Shown piece by piece: positions 5,340-5,532 of a stretch of 5,532 nucleotides of DNA. This DNA is from Candidatus Hydrogenedentota bacterium (GTDB taxonomy: Bacteria > Hydrogenedentota > Hydrogenedentia > Hydrogenedentales > SCBR16-9), in NCBI GenBank assembly GCA_007116095.1, contig SKJD01000501.1, positions 1 through 5,532 on the forward strand, read 5' to 3'. Made by a program: the position numbers and the translations under genes. Numbering within the stretch: position 1 is the stretch's first letter; each line of letters opens with the position of its first letter. The notes beneath the pieces are model-generated. The model worked only from the letters and a program-made list of their open reading frames with translations. It was not told the origin of the DNA and made no database searches.

Positions 5340-5465
5340 TTATTCGCGTGTATTTGCGTCCATTGGCGGATAGTATTCACGGGTTTATTTTATCCACGAA
5401 TGCACGCGAATAAACGCGAATTATGATTGGATTTTTAGCGAATCCGAACTTTGCCTTTGTGACGC
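5340..5465 (+). repeat. Direct repeat, copy 2, with long internal hairpin
   Basis: This is the second copy of the repeat at 4969-5095, offset by 371 bases in the same orientation. Its arms (5340-5372 and 5391-5423) match as reverse complements at 27 of 33 positions, around an 18-base loop. The downstream part, from TTATGATTGGATTTTTAGCG to GACGC, is also shared with copy 1, so the repeat unit is larger than the hairpin. Confidence 0.85.
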
Positions 5466-5480
5466 CAGATACCAGATACC
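5465..5480 (+). repeat. 7-bp tandem repeat
   Basis: CCAGATA occurs twice in direct succession and is followed by CC. It starts at the last base of direct repeat copy 2 and has no counterpart after copy 1, so it belongs to the flank rather than the repeat. Confidence 0.5.
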
Positions 5481-5485
5481 GGAGT

Positions 5486-5528
5486 AACGAAGCTGGCTGC
5501 GTGCAACCCAAGCAAAGCAAGCTTCGTT
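5486..5528. repeat. Inverted repeat at the window edge
   Basis: AACGAAGCT (5486-5494) and AGCTTCGTT (5520-5528) are perfect reverse complements separated by 25 bases. The structure may continue beyond the window. It could be a further small repeat element or the hairpin of a feature outside the window; no T-tract follows within the four remaining bases. Confidence 0.45.
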
Positions 5529-5532
5529 CATC

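Larger units (their letters stand above)
4963..5532. other. Gene-free repeat cluster at the end of the window
   Basis: No open frame of note occurs here and the sequence is A/T-richer than the genes. It consists of a ~125-bp direct repeat (first copy 4969-5095), a 93-base spacer (5096-5188) with a weak 8-bp inverted repeat CCAATATA/TATATTGG (5105-5112, 5150-5157), an element bounded by inverted repeats (5189-5320), a 19-base link, the second direct repeat copy (5340-5465), and then a 7-bp tandem and a hairpin up to 5528. No terminator with a T-tract was found directly after the protease gene; the long hairpin at 4969-5052 is the nearest structure that could serve. Confidence 0.75.

Noticed and set aside
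4963..5465. CRISPR array
   Set aside because: The 9-10-base words are contiguous without spacers, and the larger repeats occur only twice with no regular spacer of 25-40 bases.

Overview
The window looks like chromosomal DNA of a Gram-negative, probably environmental bacterium of moderately high GC. It holds four genes and one gene fragment, separated by two repeat-rich gaps. Supporting signs are a sigma-54 activator, a ComEA-like DNA-uptake protein, a YtrA-type GntR/ABC pair and a secreted metalloprotease whose C-terminus resembles a sorting tail. Repeat-laden intergenic DNA of this kind is common in uncultured lineages such as the Planctomycetes-Verrucomicrobia group or Hydrogenedentes. That placement is a guess; no marker gene here fixes the taxonomy.

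Layout: positions 1-365 (+) are the 3' end of a NifA-like sigma-54-dependent activator. It converges, with a 21-nt gap, on a ComEA-like gene (387-1226, -). Positions 1227-1768 carry no gene but several small repeats. Next comes a minus-strand pair, a YtrA-family GntR regulator (2680-3078) followed by an ABC ATPase (1769-2683). They share a 4-nt ATGA overlap, so translational coupling is likely. The ATPase ends in an unexpected membrane segment, which suggests an internal deletion or a fusion. The pair is read from a near-consensus promoter whose -10 box lies inside a perfect inverted repeat, as expected for an autorepressed GntR operon. Divergent from it is a metzincin metalloprotease (3193-4962, +) with signal peptide, prodomain-like region, catalytic domain, cysteine-less Ig-like domain and C-terminal membrane anchor.

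Positions 4963-5532 are gene-free and highly structured. Two ~125-bp direct repeats flank an element bounded by perfect 20-bp inverted repeats. Most repeats here, and several in the 1227-1768 gap, share one design: three similar words spaced 9-10 bp apart, the last usually ending in TGG or CGG followed by a short A/T run. This shared architecture across different repeat families is the most unusual signal in the window.

The genes do not form one pathway. The GntR/ABC pair is a self-contained regulated unit, and the protease and ComEA-like protein are independent envelope functions.
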